Shown: positions 6,319-6,969 of the stretch, one piece after another
How the letters are laid out: every line of letters starts with the position of its first letter
Position numbering within the stretch: position 1 is the first letter of the stretch
Source of the DNA: Pseudomonadota bacterium
GTDB lineage: Bacteria; Pseudomonadota; Gammaproteobacteria; CAMYNG01
Length of the DNA stretch: 6,969 bases
Assembly (NCBI GenBank): GCA_020347585.1
Contig: CP070733.1
Location: forward strand, 677,045-684,013
Direction of reading: 5' to 3'
Made by a program: the position numbers and the translations under genes
The notes under the pieces: generated by a model
What the model saw: the letters and a program-made list of their open reading frames with translations, nothing else
Told to the model about the DNA's origin: nothing
Database searches by the model: none

Positions 6319-6969
6319 TCAACCCGCGCCTAGCCAGTCCTTCGGCTTTAGATACTTTTCATACAACTCACGTTCTGGCGTGCCAGGTTCAGGCTGCCAG
6401 TCGTAACGCCACTTCACCAGCGGCGGCAGTGACATGAGGATCGATTCGGTGCGCCCGCCGGACTGCAGGCCGAACAGCGTGCCGCGATCGTAAACCAGGT
6501 TAAACTCCACGTAACGCCCGCGGCGGTAAAGCTGGAATTCGCGCTCGCGCTCGCCGTATTCGGTGTCCTTGCGCCGCTGCACGATGGGCAGGTAGGCAGG
6601 CAGGTAATGATCCCCGACGCTGCGCATGAAGGCAAAGCAGTCCTCGAATCCGCCCTCGTTGAGATCATCGAAGAACAGACCGCCGACGCCACGTGGTTCG
6701 TCTCGGTGCTTGAGGTAGAAGTACTCGTCGCACCACTGCTTGTACTTGCTGTATGCCTGCGCGCCGAACGGTTTGCACGCCTCCCGCGCCACGGTGTGCC
6801 AGTGCAGCACGTCGTCCTCGAAGGCATAGTAAGGTGTTAAATCAAAGCCGCCGCCAAACCACCACACCGCCGGTTCGCCCGGCTTATCGGCAATAAAGAA
6901 ACGCACGTTGGCATGAGAGGTGGGCACGTATGGGTTGCGCGGATGGATCACCAGTGACACGCCGAGCGC
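6319..6969 (-). CDS. hemF: Aerobic coproporphyrinogen III oxidase HemF (5' end beyond window edge)
   Basis: Oxygen-dependent enzyme that oxidatively decarboxylates two propionates of coproporphyrinogen III to give protoporphyrinogen IX in haem synthesis; cytoplasmic homodimer. The frame is open from the right edge to the TGA at 6319-6321, giving 216 C-terminal residues. By comparison with E. coli HemF (299 residues), about 87 N-terminal residues are outside the window. Visible signatures are GVSLVIHPRNPYVPTSHANV with the Ser and two His equivalent to E. coli Ser92, His96 and His106, then WWFGGGFDLTPYY, HWH, WCDEYFYLKHR, GGLFFDDLN, and the C-terminal YRRGRYVEFNLVYDRGTLFG and GGRTESILMS, which belong to the dimer/substrate region. 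A GTG at 6960 could be mistaken for a start but lies inside the conserved core. No frameshift or missing key residue is seen in the visible part. Confidence 0.97.
   Translation of the reverse strand, partial: ALGVSLVIHPRNPYVPTSHANVRFFIADKPGEPAVWWFGGGFDLTPYYAFEDDVLHWHTVAREACKPFGAQAYSKYKQWCDEYFYLKHRDEPRGVGGLFFDDLNEGGFEDCFAFMRSVGDHYLPAYLPIVQRRKDTEYGEREREFQLYRRGRYVEFNLVYDRGTLFGLQSGGRTESILMSLPPLVKWRYDWQPEPGTPERELYEKYLKPKDWLGAG

Noticed and set aside
6319..6960. Complete 213-residue HemF starting at GTG 6960
   Set aside because: The GTG is the Val of the conserved GVSLVIHP segment; the frame continues to the window edge and the gene is simply cut off.

Overview
The window reads as an ordinary chromosomal stretch of a GC-rich gammaproteobacterium. 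UvrD is colinear with the E. coli protein at every helicase motif, HemF is the aerobic E. coli-type enzyme, and the flavoprotein matches the rubredoxin reductase of Pseudomonas. I cannot name the genus. I see no insertion sequence, phage gene, CRISPR array, tRNA or rRNA, and coding density is very high.

Layout, left to right: (1) positions 1-1968, minus strand, uvrD (DNA helicase II), whose 3' end lies beyond the left edge; (2) a 111-bp divergent gap; (3) 2080-3738, plus strand, an Hpt-REC-REC-GGDEF diguanylate cyclase; (4) 3730-4875, minus strand, rubredoxin-NAD(+) reductase, converging on the cyclase gene with a 9-bp overlap of their 3' ends; (5) a 131-bp divergent control region with two inverted repeats and a good extended -10 box; (6) 5007-6278, plus strand, a lipoprotein joining a degenerate alpha/beta-hydrolase-like domain to a TlpA/ResA-type thioredoxin domain; (7) a 40-bp convergent gap; (8) 6319-6969, minus strand, hemF (aerobic coproporphyrinogen III oxidase), whose 5' end lies beyond the right edge.

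Strands alternate at every gene, so nothing here looks like a multi-gene operon and each gene probably has its own promoter. DNA repair (UvrD), second-messenger signalling (cyclase), electron transfer (rubredoxin reductase), envelope thiol redox (lipoprotein) and haem synthesis (HemF) do not form an obvious single pathway. The last three share a loose redox/oxygen theme, but that is only proximity.

The items most worth a second look are the cyclase architecture (a PleD-like REC-REC-GGDEF with an added N-terminal Hpt domain, an altered first receiver domain and intact active and inhibitory sites) and the lipoprotein fusion, in which the hydrolase nucleophile and acid positions appear lost while the thioredoxin CPPC site is intact. 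I found no clear evidence for a wholly new system.
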